DNA of 64,000 bases from positions 15,820,001 through 15,884,000 of the forward strand of contig CM042552.1 of the NCBI GenBank assembly GCA_023630585.1. Direction: 5' to 3'. This stretch comes from Cranoglanis bouderius (Eukaryota > Chordata > Actinopteri > Siluriformes > Cranoglanididae). This document shows, piece by piece, positions 1-10,575 of this stretch (its first letter is position 1; the number at the start of each line of letters is the position of its first letter). A model generated the notes under the pieces. It made no database searches. It was given only the letters and a program-made list of their open reading frames with translations, and was not told the origin of the DNA. Position numbers and translations under genes: made by a program.

Positions 1-411
1 CTCTTTCAGTAAACAAAGTGATCATCCGCATGCAGTAAAAGCACTTTAAAAAAAACTTCTGACTGAACAGGACATTCCTACCAAAACCAATTTCTTAGTA
101 GCAGTTGACAGCAAACATGAAGGAGGAAAGGTGTCAGTGCTACCGTTTGCTAAACTTATGGCCACTGAAAGGCAGAGAAAGCCCCGCCCACCCTAATGTT
201 GGTCTGTGACAATGCCTATGTGCCTTTCTGAGGCCTCAGTGCCATGGCCACCAAGTTTAAGAGGTCCTTACTACAGCCTGTAGCGCAATGACATACTGGA
301 TTCGATCCACAATCTAATTGATATTGTAACACGCATGCGCTGACAGCAGACACAGTATGTCACTAAGTAATTTATCTGTGGTTAAATTTAGGGTTAGGGT
401 TACAAATTCAG
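1..411. other. intergenic sequence, nothing recognised
   Basis: No coding sequence or known repeat was recognised. A short run of two TTAGGG units lies at 388-402. Confidence 0.5.
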
Positions 412-724
412 TACATACAGTAGGTATGTAAAAGAATCACCACCCTTTAAAATAATCACATTTTGTTGCTTTTCAGCCTGAAATGAAAACGGACACAGTT
501 TTTGTGTTATCCAGCTGTATTTATTCTGTTCAACTTGTAACATCCAAGTGAAAGATATACCACCAACATCTCAGAAAAAATTTTTAAAAATAAATACCAG
601 TATCACTGAGTTGGAAAAAGGATCACCCCCTTGCTTTATTTTGCCTTAATTTTTTAATTACAGCCTTTAGTCTGTTCGAATATGTCTCTATTAACTTTGC
701 ACATCTAGACTTTGCAATATTTGC

Positions 725-946
725 CTACTCTTCTTTGCAGAACTGCTCAAGTTCAGTTAAATTTGATGGTGACCATTTGTGGACTGCAGTCTTCAAGTCA
801 TTCCACAGATTTTCAATGGGGTTTAAGTCTGGGCTCTGACTAGGCCATGCAAGGACATTCACCTTTTTCTCCTTTAACCACTGTGTAGTCAGTTTTGCTG
901 TGTGCTTTGGGTCCATGTCATGTTTGAAGGTAAACCGTCTTCCCAT
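725..946 (-). pseudogene. Tc1-like transposase C-terminal fragment
   Basis: 74 codons with the second catalytic Asp context (MDPKHTAK) and the Glu context (SPDLNPIENLW). The N-terminal parts lie far away near 4.6 kb because later elements split this copy. No complete frame. Confidence 0.85.
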
Positions 947-1290
947 TGACCACTTTCTGGCAGAGGGCAGCAGATTTTCCTCAAGAATTTTCTATATTTT
1001 GCCCCATCCAATTTCCTTCTATCCTGACAAATGCTCCAGTCCCTGCTGCAGAGAAACACCTCCATAACCTTATGTTACCATCTCCATGCTTTACTGTACG
1101 CATGGTGTTATTTGGATTGTGAGCTGTATTGGATTTCCGCCAGACATATCATTTGGTGTTGAGGCCAAATAATTAAATTTTAGTCTCATCTGACCATAAC
1201 ACCTTTTTCCATGTGGCCTCAGAATCTTCAAGGTGCGTTTTGGCAAAGCTCAGTCGTGGGTGGCTTTTTTCTTACAACCCTCCCATACAA

Positions 1291-1484
1291 GCAGCAATAG
1301 CTCAGTGATTACGACGTTGGACTACTGATCAGTAGATTGTGAGTTCAAACCCAGCACCGCCAAACTGCCACTGTTGGGCCCTTGAGCAAGGCCCTTGACC
1401 CTCAATTGCTCAGATGTATAAATGAAATAAATGTAAGTCGCTCTGGATAAGGGCGTCTGCCAAATGCCATAGATGTAAATGTAA
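1291..1484 (+). repeat. tRNA-derived SINE (V-SINE-like)
   Basis: Starts with an A-box-like TAGCTCAGTGATTACGACG, has a B-box-like GAGTTCAAACCC, and ends with the teleost SINE/LINE tail around GGATAAGGGCGTCTGCCAAA. The sister Tc1 copy near 56440 is uninterrupted at the same point. The direct repeat at the ends is short (AAGC). Confidence 0.85.
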
Positions 1485-3086
1485 GCCACATTTGTGGAGA
1501 TTTTGTGATATTGTTGTCACATGACCACTCTTTGTCATAAATTCATGCAACTGTTTCAGAGTTTCTGTAGGCCTCTTGTTAGTTCTCTGAACAGTTTCCT
1601 CCTGGCTCTTTCAGTCAGTTGGGAGTGACGTTGTAACGAATCAATCATTACTAGCATTATTCTTTTCCACCAGAATAATGTAATGGATCAACTTTAAACA
1701 TGAAAAATGAAAACAGAAGCACACGCTTGGATTCGATGCACCTTTTTAAAGGAGACGAGTTTTAAAGCGTGCCCGCATTATCTACCAGAATGTGTAGTAA
1801 CTTGGATGAATCTGCAACGTTTAAAATAATATTCTCCACCAGTTACAATTTATGTAACAAATTAAAAGATGTTTAACACGTTTAAATGTATTCTCCAATT
1901 TATATAAGGAATTAGCTCGAATGGCATGAAATATATCTATATATCTAATCAACGTGTGTTGTGACCAGTTATAAATATACATCAGCCATGAAAGGGAATT
2001 CATGTATGTGCACATATACATATAGATAATTAACTACAACGGATTATAATTAATTATGACTATGTGGTCTAGATCAGCTTTTAGGATTAGCTGTAGTCTA
2101 GTTTAGATTTATGAATTCTAAAGAGGGAGTTTATCCTTCTGGCCAGGAAGAATTAACCCACGAAGTTTGTTATTAAAGATTAGAGCAGGTAACGAGACCT
2201 TATGCAGTGTTTAATTGTCTATGGATACACATGACTAACTCTAAGCAAAACATACATATGTAAATCTATATACATGGAAAGAAAAGGCATAGAGAGAAAG
2301 TAATGAAATAAAAGGGAAGCAGACAAAAACACAACTAATTAGCCCTTTTCAAAACCAGCAACGAACTTAAATCTCCTGTAAACAGGGGTACAATCTTAAA
2401 CGCAGATATAGGTCATTAACTATACTTGCATGGCTTCAGTTTGAAAGTTCGCACGAGGTCGTGTAGAGTTCGCTGGTTTGTCGTGCCATTTTGCAAAAGG
2501 CGTGGGCCGTGACGCGGTTGCGTCCTTTGTCTGGGAGAGAGAGATGCTGGCTTCCTCTTCCCGGGGCACGTGGCCCCGGGGGAGAAAGAAACCAGAAGAG
2601 TGTGAGTGAAGAGTTACTGAAGAGATGAGATGAAGACTACGAGAGAAGAGCAGCCTCAAGAGAAGTTTCAAAGCGTGGTGTTGTTTTAAAGACAACACCA
2701 ACACACATGCCTCTTTGGGCTATGGGCCAATCAGGAAGTTGGATTTGCATGTCCAGGGAGGAGCTGGTTTATATCATATTATAAATGAAATTAAGAGAAA
2801 GCATGAAATAATGTATCCCATTGCAATATGATATGAATAATCAATCAGGGTATCTCGAGACGATTAACTACATACCAAATTCGATGGACTTGTAAAGAAT
2901 ATTACAAATAAAACCTGGTTACAGACATTTAAAATGATATCCTTAATCATTAAGGTTAGGTTACATGAACACACAATATATGTAAACAAGATAACATCAC
3001 ACTATTTAGGCATTGAATAATTACATATAATTATACGTTACATTGAAAAGAGAGAGATTTCTCCATTGTGTGTGTAAGGTAAGCTT

Positions 3087-4290
3087 AGAAGCAAGGCTAA
3101 GGGGAGATGTGAGCATTTGTGAGCAGTAGTATGGTTTCATGCCAAGAAGGAGCAGTACAGATGCAATATTTGCTTTGAGAATGTTGATGGAGAAGTACAG
3201 AGAGGGTCAGAAAGAGCTGCATTGTGTCTTTGTAGATTTAGAGAAAGCATATGACAGGGTAGTAAGAGAGGAGCTGTGGTATTGTATGAGGAGGTCTGGA
3301 GTGGCAGAGAAGTATGTTAGAGTGGTGCAGGATATGTATGAGAGCAGTAGGACAATGGTAAGGTGTGCGGTAGGTGTGACAGAGGAGTTCACGGTGAAGG
3401 TGGGACTGCATCAAGGATCGGCTCTGAGCCCCTTCTTGTTTGCGGTGGTGATGGACAGGCTGACAGATGAGGTCAGACAGGAATCTCCATGGACTATGAT
3501 GTTTGCGGATGACATTGTGATCTGTAGTAAGAGCAGGGAGCAGGTGGAGGAAACTCTAGAGAGGTGGAAGTTTGCTCTGGAGAGAAGAGGAATGAAGGTT
3601 AGTCGCAGCAAGACAGAATACATGTGTGTGAATGAGAGGGATCCAAGTGGAACAGTGAGGTTACAGGGAGAAGAGATAAAGAAGGTGCAGGATTTTAAGT
3701 ACTTAGGGTCAACAGTCCAGAGCAACAGGGAGTGTGGAAAAGAGGTGAACAAGCGTGTGCAGGCAGGTTGGAATGGGTGGAGAAAAGTGTCAGGTCTGTT
3801 GTGTGATAAAAGAGTACCAGCAAGAATGAAAGGAAAGGTGTACAGGACAGTAGTGAGACCAGCGATGTTGTATGGTTTGGAGACAGTTGCACTGAGGAAA
3901 AGACAGGAGGAAGAGTTAGAGGTAGCAGAGCTGAAGATGTTGAGGTTCTCTTTGGGAGTGATGAGGATGGATAGGATCAGGAATGAGTACATCAGGGGGA
4001 CAGCACATGTGAGATGTTTTGGAGACAAAGTTAGAGAGGCCAGGTTGAGATGGTTTGGACATGTTCAGAGGAGGGAGAGTGAATATATCAGTAAAAGGAT
4101 GCTGAGGTTTGAGCTGCCAGGCAGGAGGCCGAGAGGAAGACCAAAGAGGAGGTTTATGGATGTAGTGAAGGAGGATATGAAGGTAGTCGGTCTGCGAGAA
4201 GAGGATGCAGGGGATAGGGCTAGATGGAGGCAGATGATTCGCTGTGGCGACCCCTGAAGGGAACAGCCGAAAGGAAAAGAAGAAAAAGAA
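3087..4290 (+). mobile_element. 5'-truncated RTE-type LINE 1
   Basis: Bounded by a perfect 17-base target duplication, GTGTGTAAGGTAAGCTT, at 3070-3086 and 4291-4307. The 3' end has the A/G-rich tail of this family. It is truncated inside the reverse transcriptase, as expected from incomplete target-primed reverse transcription. The perfect duplication and open frame suggest a recent insertion. Confidence 0.93.
3139..4257 (+). CDS. RTE-type LINE reverse transcriptase, C-terminal part
   Basis: 372 codons without a stop. Visible motifs are FVDLEKAYDRV (palm Asp), LHQGSALSPFLFAVV, the catalytic FADD (coding bases 3502-3513), YLGSTVQSN, and a C-terminal region ending GDRARWRQMIRCGDP. The polymerase copies element RNA at a nicked chromosomal target. 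The apurinic endonuclease and first RT blocks are missing through 5' truncation, so the methionine at 3139 is just the first in frame. It cannot move itself. The large frame on the opposite strand is a shadow. Confidence 0.85.
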   Translation: MPRRSSTDAIFALRMLMEKYREGQKELHCVFVDLEKAYDRVVREELWYCMRRSGVAEKYVRVVQDMYESSRTMVRCAVGVTEEFTVKVGLHQGSALSPFLFAVVMDRLTDEVRQESPWTMMFADDIVICSKSREQVEETLERWKFALERRGMKVSRSKTEYMCVNERDPSGTVRLQGEEIKKVQDFKYLGSTVQSNRECGKEVNKRVQAGWNGWRKVSGLLCDKRVPARMKGKVYRTVVRPAMLYGLETVALRKRQEEELEVAELKMLRFSLGVMRMDRIRNEYIRGTAHVRCFGDKVREARLRWFGHVQRRESEYISKRMLRFELPGRRPRGRPKRRFMDVVKEDMKVVGLREEDAGDRARWRQMIRCGDP

Positions 4291-4305
4291 GTGTGTAAGG
4301 TAAGC

Positions 4306-4307
<2 letters not shown>

Positions 4308-4336
<29 letters not shown>
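4308..4336. repeat. (TG)n microsatellite
   Basis: About 14 TG units directly after the LINE target duplication; a second interrupted TG tract follows at 4352-4377. Confidence 0.9.
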
Positions 4337-4339
<3 letters not shown>

Positions 4340-5021
4340 ATGTAGGTAGCTTGTGTGTCTGTGTGTGTGCGTGTGTGGGGGAAGGTTGGTCGTTAGCATT
4401 CCAAAGGTATCTGGTCAAACTGGGGCCAGAGTGGTCATTAAACAGATAGGGATTTACAGCTCAAAAGAAACAAAAGAAACTTCTGTGCTAAGCCCAGGTT
4501 GATTCAGAAATCAGTTTGATACCATCAGACGTTACAACGTCCTGATCCAGGGAGGGTCTGTGTTGTACCAAATACCCTCCACTTCTTAATAATAGTCTTC
4601 ACTGTGCTTCTAGGCATTGGATAAAGCCTTTGAAATGTTTTTGTATTCATCTCCTGACTTGTGCTTGTCCACAACTTTATCCCGGAGAACTTTTGACAGT
4701 GCCTTGCCACCCATAGTTGATTGTTTGCTTCAGTTGCACTACCAAGGACTGAAAAATGCTCCAGGAAAGCTCTTTTCATGCTGAGCTAATCAAAATTAGG
4801 AGGGGGGTGATCCATTTTCCAACTCAGTGATTCTGTTTTTTGTTTTTTTTTAAATTTTCTGACATGTTGGCGTTACATCTTTCACTTGGATGTTATAAGT
4901 TGCACTGAGTAACTACAGCTGGATAAAACACAAACCATGTCCGTCTTCATTTCAGGCTGAAAAGCAACAAAATGTGATTATTTTAAAGGGGGGTGATTCT
5001 TTTCTATACCCACTGTATGTA

Positions 5022-5949
5022 GTATACAGGGGAGGAGATCCATTTAAACCTATTTTTACCTTACCAATAGTAGGTGACGAGAATAAGGTGTTGCTTAGGA
5101 CAGCAGTAGGGAGTCCTAGAATTTGGGGAGAATAAATTAAGGAGTATGAGTCATGTATATGTTTATCCTGTGAATTTAATGGATATTCAAGGAGAGGACA
5201 GGTAACAGAGAACGGTGCGTATATCGTACTACAGGAAGTAAAGGAAATAAGAACACATTTTTGGAAAGAGAATCAGTGTAAGGATTTATTAGGGTGAAGA
5301 TATCCTTTAACTTAAGAAAAGAAAGATCAAGTATAACACAGTTTTCATAAACTGTGTTATACTTCATCTTTCTTTTCTTTAGTTCTTCATTTACTTGGTA
5401 TAGTTACTACTAGTCCTTGTAAGGTGGTGTGCTCCTTTAGTTGCGTTAATTTTCCTTCTGCCGTTCTCTTTCGTCTCACCAAATATACTGTACCTTTCTT
5501 AATTCTTAGAAGGAGTGAGGAGTAACCGTACGTAGACCGAGGGACAAAGTAAGTAGGGAAAGAAAGGAAAGCAACACAGAGCTATAAGTTGCCACGCATG
5601 CTGTAGCCAGTATGAAGGAGCAGTCACAGCATCATGTATTAAATCTGTAGGAATTGATGGGGTTCCAGTTCAGTACCCATGTGCAACCCCACTGGGTGCT
5701 AAATCACCTGATGATTATTCTGTTTTTCTCATATATCAATGTGTAATCATTCAACACTCACCTTTTATTTTACTAAGCTATGATCTGAAGCATAAATTGA
5801 ACACATCACTCACATTTAATGATGGGCTTTGCAGTTGTGTGTTCACAGTTGTCTGTCTCCAATTTCTGAACTTGTTTATTTCCAAATGAGGTTATTCTTT
5901 ATGCCTCTCAAAATTTAACTGTCAAACCTACTAATGTGCTTAATACACA
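5022..5949. other. non-coding stretch with one strong hairpin
   Basis: No gene or named repeat was recognised. Near-perfect inverted arms at 5314-5344 and 5349-5379 (one mismatch in 31 bases) enclose a 4-base loop. The right part may be decayed retroviral sequence continuous with the pol fragment that follows. Confidence 0.5.
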
Positions 5950-7380
5950 AACTGTATTGTTGCATTGCCTAATTAATTCTGATGAGCCAGACACTGAAAA
6001 CACTCAAGACTGCCTAGCTGAAATTCACATTTCCTCGAGCCTACGTTCAAACCTTTCAGACGTTCCATTTGAAAGATTTTGTGTCTGTAAATTCACAGCA
6101 TTGTGAGCACCAGTGCACTGCCCAATTGGCTGAATTAAAAGCCCTCACTACAGCTTTCCAACTGGCTAAAGGCCAAACTGTTACATACATACTGACTCTG
6201 CTTATGCGCATGGAGTTTGTCACCTGCTTGGGTCCATTTGGAAGCAAAGAGGTTTTAAAACGAGTGATGGGATCCAGCATGCAGAACAAATAGTTCAATT
6301 GATCTCTGCTATGATGCATTATAAGCACTTAGCAATTATTAAATGTCAGGCACACAAAACAGGCAATGATTTTGTCATTAAAGGTAACTACGCTTCCTCG
6401 CTGTCTCAGGCTGTCAGGTAGCAGTGTTAGCATTGATGGGTCTTATTCAGCCTGAACCTAACTTGAAGATATTGTCCATATCCAACGTCAGGCAGCTCCT
6501 TATGAACAAACAGTGTGGTTACATAGGGGTGCCACTAGAGATGAAAATAACATATGGCATTCGCATGAAGGACATATGATTGCACCTAATACACTTCTCA
6601 ATATTCTTATTTCAGAAGTGCTTGGTTTTGACCATTGCGCAAGGGGGGGAAGTGATAAGAAAAATAAGACAACAGAAATATTAGTCTTCATATTTACAGG
6701 CGATGGCAGATTAATTATTTATCAGAGCGTGAAGTTTGTGCCCATTTCAGGAAAGGAACATCAGCACCAATAGGTCACATACCGGTACCAGAAGGACCAT
6801 TCAAACACCTGATAATAGATTATGTGACAATGATAAAATGAGTACAGGGTAAAAGATACATGCTGGTAATGATACAGATTTAGCAGATGGGAAGAAGCAA
6901 TACCATCAGCAGACCAGGCTGCAGGAACAGTGATTAAATTTTTTTTAAGAGAGATAATTTCTAGATTTGGGATACCAATAGAAATCAGTTATAATAATGG
7001 TTCAGTGTTTGTTCAGGGAACAGTTAAAACAGTGTTACAACAACTAAGAATAAAATGGAGACTAGGAGGTGTTTATTACCCTCAGTCACCGGGAATGGTG
7101 GAATGGGTAAATTGTACTCTCAAGGATAAGGTTAACAAAATATGTGTTGACACTAAACTCAACTGGGTTGATGCTCTACCTCTTGCACTAATGAGCTATC
7201 GCATGCAGACTAACAGAAATACGCATCCAACACTGCATGAAATGCTTACGGGTCGACCCATGCCTGTGCCGCACTGAAGGGGTCCCTAAAAAGGACCATC
7301 TCTGGAGCAATTGGAAATGGAACTTAAGGCTTATATGCAATAACTAACTGCTATATGTAAAGCTATCTATTTACAGGAAA
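5950..7380 (+). pseudogene. endogenous retrovirus pol fragment (RNase H to integrase)
   Basis: The frame around 6069-6370 resembles a retroviral RNase H (AQLAELKAL, then a degraded region). 6930-7277 reads as an integrase core with FGIPIEI, YYPQSPGMVEW and a stretch before MLTGRPMP. The Asp normally found in the second catalytic motif is Asn here, and frameshifts and stops separate the parts. No gag, env or flanking LTR pair was identified. It is an old, dead copy; the class (gamma/epsilon-like) is only an impression. Confidence 0.75.
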
Positions 7381-7514
7381 AGAGTAAGGAACCACGAGAG
7401 GAAGCAGAAGCACCCTGACCAGTTGTTGCTGAAGATGAAGCATGATGTGCCAAAAGAGGACCCATATGACATTTGGCTCGACTTGGCTACTGATTCATCA
7501 AAAGATGTTATAAG

Positions 7515-8120
7515 GAACACAGACACTAGGACTGAAGGTAAACAGGATTTATTGAAGGAAGCTAGGGCGTGTGGGGAAAGGAACGTAAAAATGTGCAGTC
7601 GGGGTCGAGATTCGAACGTGAGAGTCGAGAGCACAGCTGATGCGCGAGTGTGAGCAGGCTTGAGTGTTGTCGAGGCCAGGGCTCGGGGTCCGCGGCATGA
7701 GAGCTGAGTGCAGAGCAGGAGCACCACAGGAAAGGGGAGGCAGGGCTGGGCGTAGCAGGAAGAGACCCGGGAGTGAACAGCAGGAAGCGTGAGCAGTAGA
7801 CATGGAACACAAGGAGACAAACACAATGAGCATAGCCTGGGAAATATGACGAGGGAAAACAACGCTGAACACTGACATGGTAAGAAAACGCAGCTGGAGT
7901 CGGAAGTTACCGCACTGAAAGCTGGAACCATCTGGCGACAAGTGGCTGAAGAACCGGGGTTTATATACACTGCTGGTGAGGTGAGTAGATGAGAAGGCGT
8001 TAGGCAGAAATTTTTCGAGGCAGATCTAGGCGGCTGGCAATGGTTGGACTGAGAGTGGAGTGCACATGGTAGGAAGCATCGTAGATTCCGGAAGCGAACG
8101 GGAAATGGAGGAAGAAGCAT
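7515..8120 (-). repeat. LTR-like fragment, GC-rich
   Basis: On the minus strand it has a TATA-like TATATAAACC near 7960, a long GC-rich transcribed-looking part, and AATAAATCC near 7545, the layout of an LTR. It shares phrases with the LTR-like blocks at 37562-37790 and 38270-38700. Boundaries are approximate, and the long frames in it are not credible genes. Confidence 0.45.
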
Positions 8121-8154
8121 TTGGAGCGGAAAATGGAGGGAGTGGAAGTAATGA

Positions 8155-8415
8155 TTGGAATATAGTGGAAAATCGGAAAAGAAAAATTGGGGTCAGGTTT
8201 CAGATTCTGATAGCGAAAAGGGAAGTAATCAGATAAGGAGAAGGAAGGAAGAATACAAGGTAATGTTGAAATTCACATCTGAATCTGTATCTGCAATAAA
8301 TCCATTGAAGTTAACTAAAGCGATTAAAGATGAGATAGGGCAGATTGAAAGTGCAAAAAAGTTGAGGGATGGGAAATTGCTATTATTCTGTAAAGATTTG
8401 CCTATTATCTTTTAG
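8155..8415 (+). pseudogene. LINE ORF1-like fragment
   Basis: 86 codons: a charged N-terminal part, then KFTSESVSAINPLKLTKAIK and a stretch ending LLLFCKDLP, similar to the nucleic-acid-binding ORF1 of I/jockey-type LINEs. It stops early, and the same frame family continues with breaks to the LTR insertion at 8604. Confidence 0.6.
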
Positions 8416-8603
8416 AAAATTGCACTGGGGTTGAAGATGATACTGGGTAAAAAAAAAAAATTATATGTTAAATTCCAGAAGATAAGAAATGAGTAAGATG
8501 GGTAATATCAGGAATTCCAATTGATGCCAACAGAGAGGATTAAAAAGAACATTTCCGGAGCAACAGTAAAGGAGGTAAGATGACTTCAGTATGTCTTTCT
8601 GTG

Positions 8604-8823
8604 TGTCACGTAGTAGGTAGAGACGGAGGTGAAGGTGGATGCAAGTGCAGATTTTGATGTTAAAGAAAAGTGAAAATAAAATATAAAACAGGACTCAGCA
8701 ATACACAAGGCTAGAAAATAAACATAAACCAATGACCATAACATCTAACATGAAACTGTGGAAAGACAGACAACGAAAGACAAACGTGTGCAGTGAAAGT
8801 GTGGCTCTCTCTCTCTCTCTATA

Positions 8824-8879
<56 letters not shown>

Positions 8880-8991
8880 TCATTAGTCAAAAACGTGTAT
8901 CAGGTGCTGACAGTCATGTGATTGAATCAGGTGACATGCAGTGGCTGATGGGAATCATAGTCCTTAGTCTTATTCCGGTATTTACATGACA
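8604..8991 (-). repeat. 3' LTR of the miniature element
   Basis: Read on the minus strand it starts TGTCATGTAAATACC and ends CTACTACGTGACA. It contains a CT then (TA)n expansion at about 8808-8875 that its partner lacks. Confidence 0.85.
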
Positions 8992-9424
8992 GAGCCCCCC
9001 CTTTAATGCGCAGCTCCCGAAGCGCCCAACAGTTTTACAAGGGGGTCCCGAACTCCCAAACCAGATGTCCTTATGCATCTACATGCTCCATCGGGGATGC
9101 AGGACGGTGTCCTCTGTCCTGCAGCGGGATGCAGCGATCTCCCCAGCCTGGCTTGGGCGTGGAGCGGTGGCTACCGCGCAGCCAGCGGGGGGAACAAAGC
9201 TGAAGGCGGAGCCTAAGGGGGCAGTGATGCCAGCCATGGAGCCAGAGGGGGGAGCGACGTTCTCCACGAGGATAGTGGGGGGAGTGAGGCTCTCGGTGAA
9301 GCATGCAGCGGGAGTGATGTCCAATATGGAGAGAATAGGGGGAGCAACATGTGGCGCGTAGCAGAGAAAAGGAGCGATGTCTTCAGCAAAGCATAAGACC
9401 ATACATTGGATGCAGCGGATTTTT
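8992..9424 (-). repeat. GC-rich interior with degenerate tandem units
   Basis: Plus-strand phrases such as GGGGGGAGCGACG, GGGGGGAGTGAGG and GGGGGAGCAACA recur about every 40 to 45 bases between 9180 and 9380. The style matches the array at 37828-38262. Confidence 0.6.
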
Positions 9425-9736
9425 ACGTAGTAGGTAGAGACGGAGGCGAAGGTAGATGCAAGTGCAGATTTTAATGTTAAAGAAAAGTGAAAACAAAATA
9501 AAAAACAGGACTCAGGAATACACAAGGCTAGAAAATAAACATAAACCAATGACCATAACATCTAACATGAAACTGTGGAAAGAAAGACAAATGTGTGCAG
9601 TGAAAGTGTGGCTCTCTATATAAGTCTTTAAGTCAAAAACGTGTATCAGGTGCTGACAGTATGTGATGGAATCAGGTGATGTGCAGTGGCTGATGGGAAT
9701 CATAGTCCTTAGTCTTATTCCGGTATTTACAAGACA
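9425..9736 (-). repeat. 5' LTR of the miniature element
   Basis: Aligns to 8604-8991 without the AT microsatellite. It starts TGTCTTGTAAATACC on the minus strand and carries a TATATAGAG box near 9616. Its inner end lacks the final GACA, which reads AAAAA instead. Confidence 0.85.
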
Positions 9737-9778
9737 CTGTGATGATTCATTTTGATAAGGACAAATTGCCTGAAAGGA

Positions 9779-9890
9779 TTCAGTACTGTGCAAAAGTTTT
9801 AGGCACATGCAAAGAAATGCTGTAGAGCATTTTGAAGATACCTTCAAAATAATGTGAAATAATGTCAAAACCATGTGGTAGTTCTTAATG
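9779..9890. repeat. Tc1-type terminal fragment
   Basis: Begins CAGTACTGTGCAAAAGTTTT, a teleost Tc1-type terminus. A related piece in opposite orientation lies at about 43021-43077. Confidence 0.6.
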
Positions 9891-9892
9891 GT

Positions 9893-10575
9893 TTTAACAA
9901 TATTGCAATGGAATGCAAGAAGCTTGATCGCTAATGGACAGGAATTTAAGATAAGATAAGATGTACCTTTATTGATTCCCTGTAGGGAAATTTAGGAAAT
10001 TTGTATTAAAACAAGAACGATGCCCAGATATCATATGTGTTCAAGAATCATGGCTTAAACCATGCTACATTAGTGGGATATATTGCAGTACGAAGAGATA
10101 GGCAAGGTGGAAATGGTGGTGGAGTAGCAACTTTCATAAACCAGGTATTGGATACAGGTAAATAAGGAACAAGAGGTAGTGATAGTTGAAATATGGGAAG
10201 GATCACAAAGTATTAAAATTGTAAACCTTTATAATCCATGTAGAAAACTTAATAAAGAAAATATGGGGAAGGTAATCATAGGATGGTGTGGAGATTTTAA
10301 TGCAGACAGTACATTATGGGAGAGTGAAAATACAGATCAAAATGGGTTGGTAGTGGCGGAACTGCTAGACTTGAGAGGGTTCATGTGTATAAATGATGGG
10401 CACAAGAATAGATATAGGTTGTGGAAAGGTTTCTGCGATAGATTTAACATTGGTATCAGATAATTTAGCAAGGAAGAGTACATGGAAAGTATTGATTCGA
10501 AACAATATAGGAAGTTATAAATTTCCAATTTTATGTGAAATATGGATTGATATTGAAAAAGGGAAGACAGAGTGA
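9893..10575 (+). pseudogene. LINE endonuclease domain fragment
   Basis: The start resembles QWNARSLI, then CVQESWLK (10038 on). The frame at 10179-10463 carries GDFNADSTLWES, the conserved apurinic-endonuclease motif, and an overlapping frame continues IDLTLVSDN. A short foreign insert at about 9949-10005 and frameshifts break the frame. This domain nicks target DNA in I/jockey-type LINEs. Confidence 0.7.

Larger units (their letters stand above)
1632..4536. mobile_element. TG..CA element, probable solo LTR, in Tc1 A
   Basis: The insertion begins TGTAACG, ends CGTTACA and is flanked by ACGT on both sides (1628-1631, 4537-4540). These are LTR-like features. Without the nested LINE it is about 1.7 kb. 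No gag, pol or env similarity was seen, so a solo LTR is likelier than a full element. A DNA transposon with short inverted ends is the alternative. Confidence 0.6.
414..5019 (-). mobile_element. Tc1-like transposon A, split by two insertions
   Basis: Inverted ends begin CATACAGT and finish ACTGTATG, with TA on both sides (412-413, 5020-5021). Coding pieces are on the minus strand. One at 725-946 has DPKHTAK and WPSQSPDLNPIENLW, the C-terminal DDE part. One at 4525-4779 has helix-turn-helix sequence STVKTIIKKWRVFGTT. The copy is split by a SINE (1291-1484) and by a TG..CA element (1632-4536). A second, unsplit relative at 56069-57161 shows both empty sites. It cannot encode a working transposase. 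Confidence 0.9.
8604..9736 (-). mobile_element. miniature LTR retrotransposon (TRIM-like), complete
   Basis: Two direct repeats, 8604-8991 (388 bp) and 9425-9736 (312 bp), are alike apart from an AT microsatellite expansion in the first. Plus-strand ends read TGTCACG and CATGACA/AAGACA, so TG..CA holds. The 5-base duplication CTGTG flanks it exactly (8599-8603, 9737-9741). On the minus strand a polypurine tract, AAAGGGGGGG (9004 to 8995), sits three bases before the 3' LTR. The roughly 430 bp interior has no gag or pol, only GC-rich degenerate repeats. No standard primer-binding site was recognised. Movement would need enzymes from another element. Confidence 0.85.

Noticed and set aside
388..402. 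Telomere-like TTAGGG units
   Set aside because: Only about two units, far too short to indicate a telomere or interstitial telomeric block.
1291..1484. tRNA gene candidate, also at 20286-20637 and 26515-26757
   Set aside because: A and B boxes are present, but there is no cloverleaf, and typical SINE bodies and tails follow.
3411..4028. 205-codon frame on the minus strand, repeated at 31678-32295
   Set aside because: It is the antisense shadow of the RTE reverse transcriptase, and its repetition only reflects the two LINE copies.
7371..8120. 249-codon minus-strand frame rich in Cys, Ser and Leu
   Set aside because: It lies in a GC-rich LTR-like repeat with open frames on several phases and no domain. 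Composition explains it.
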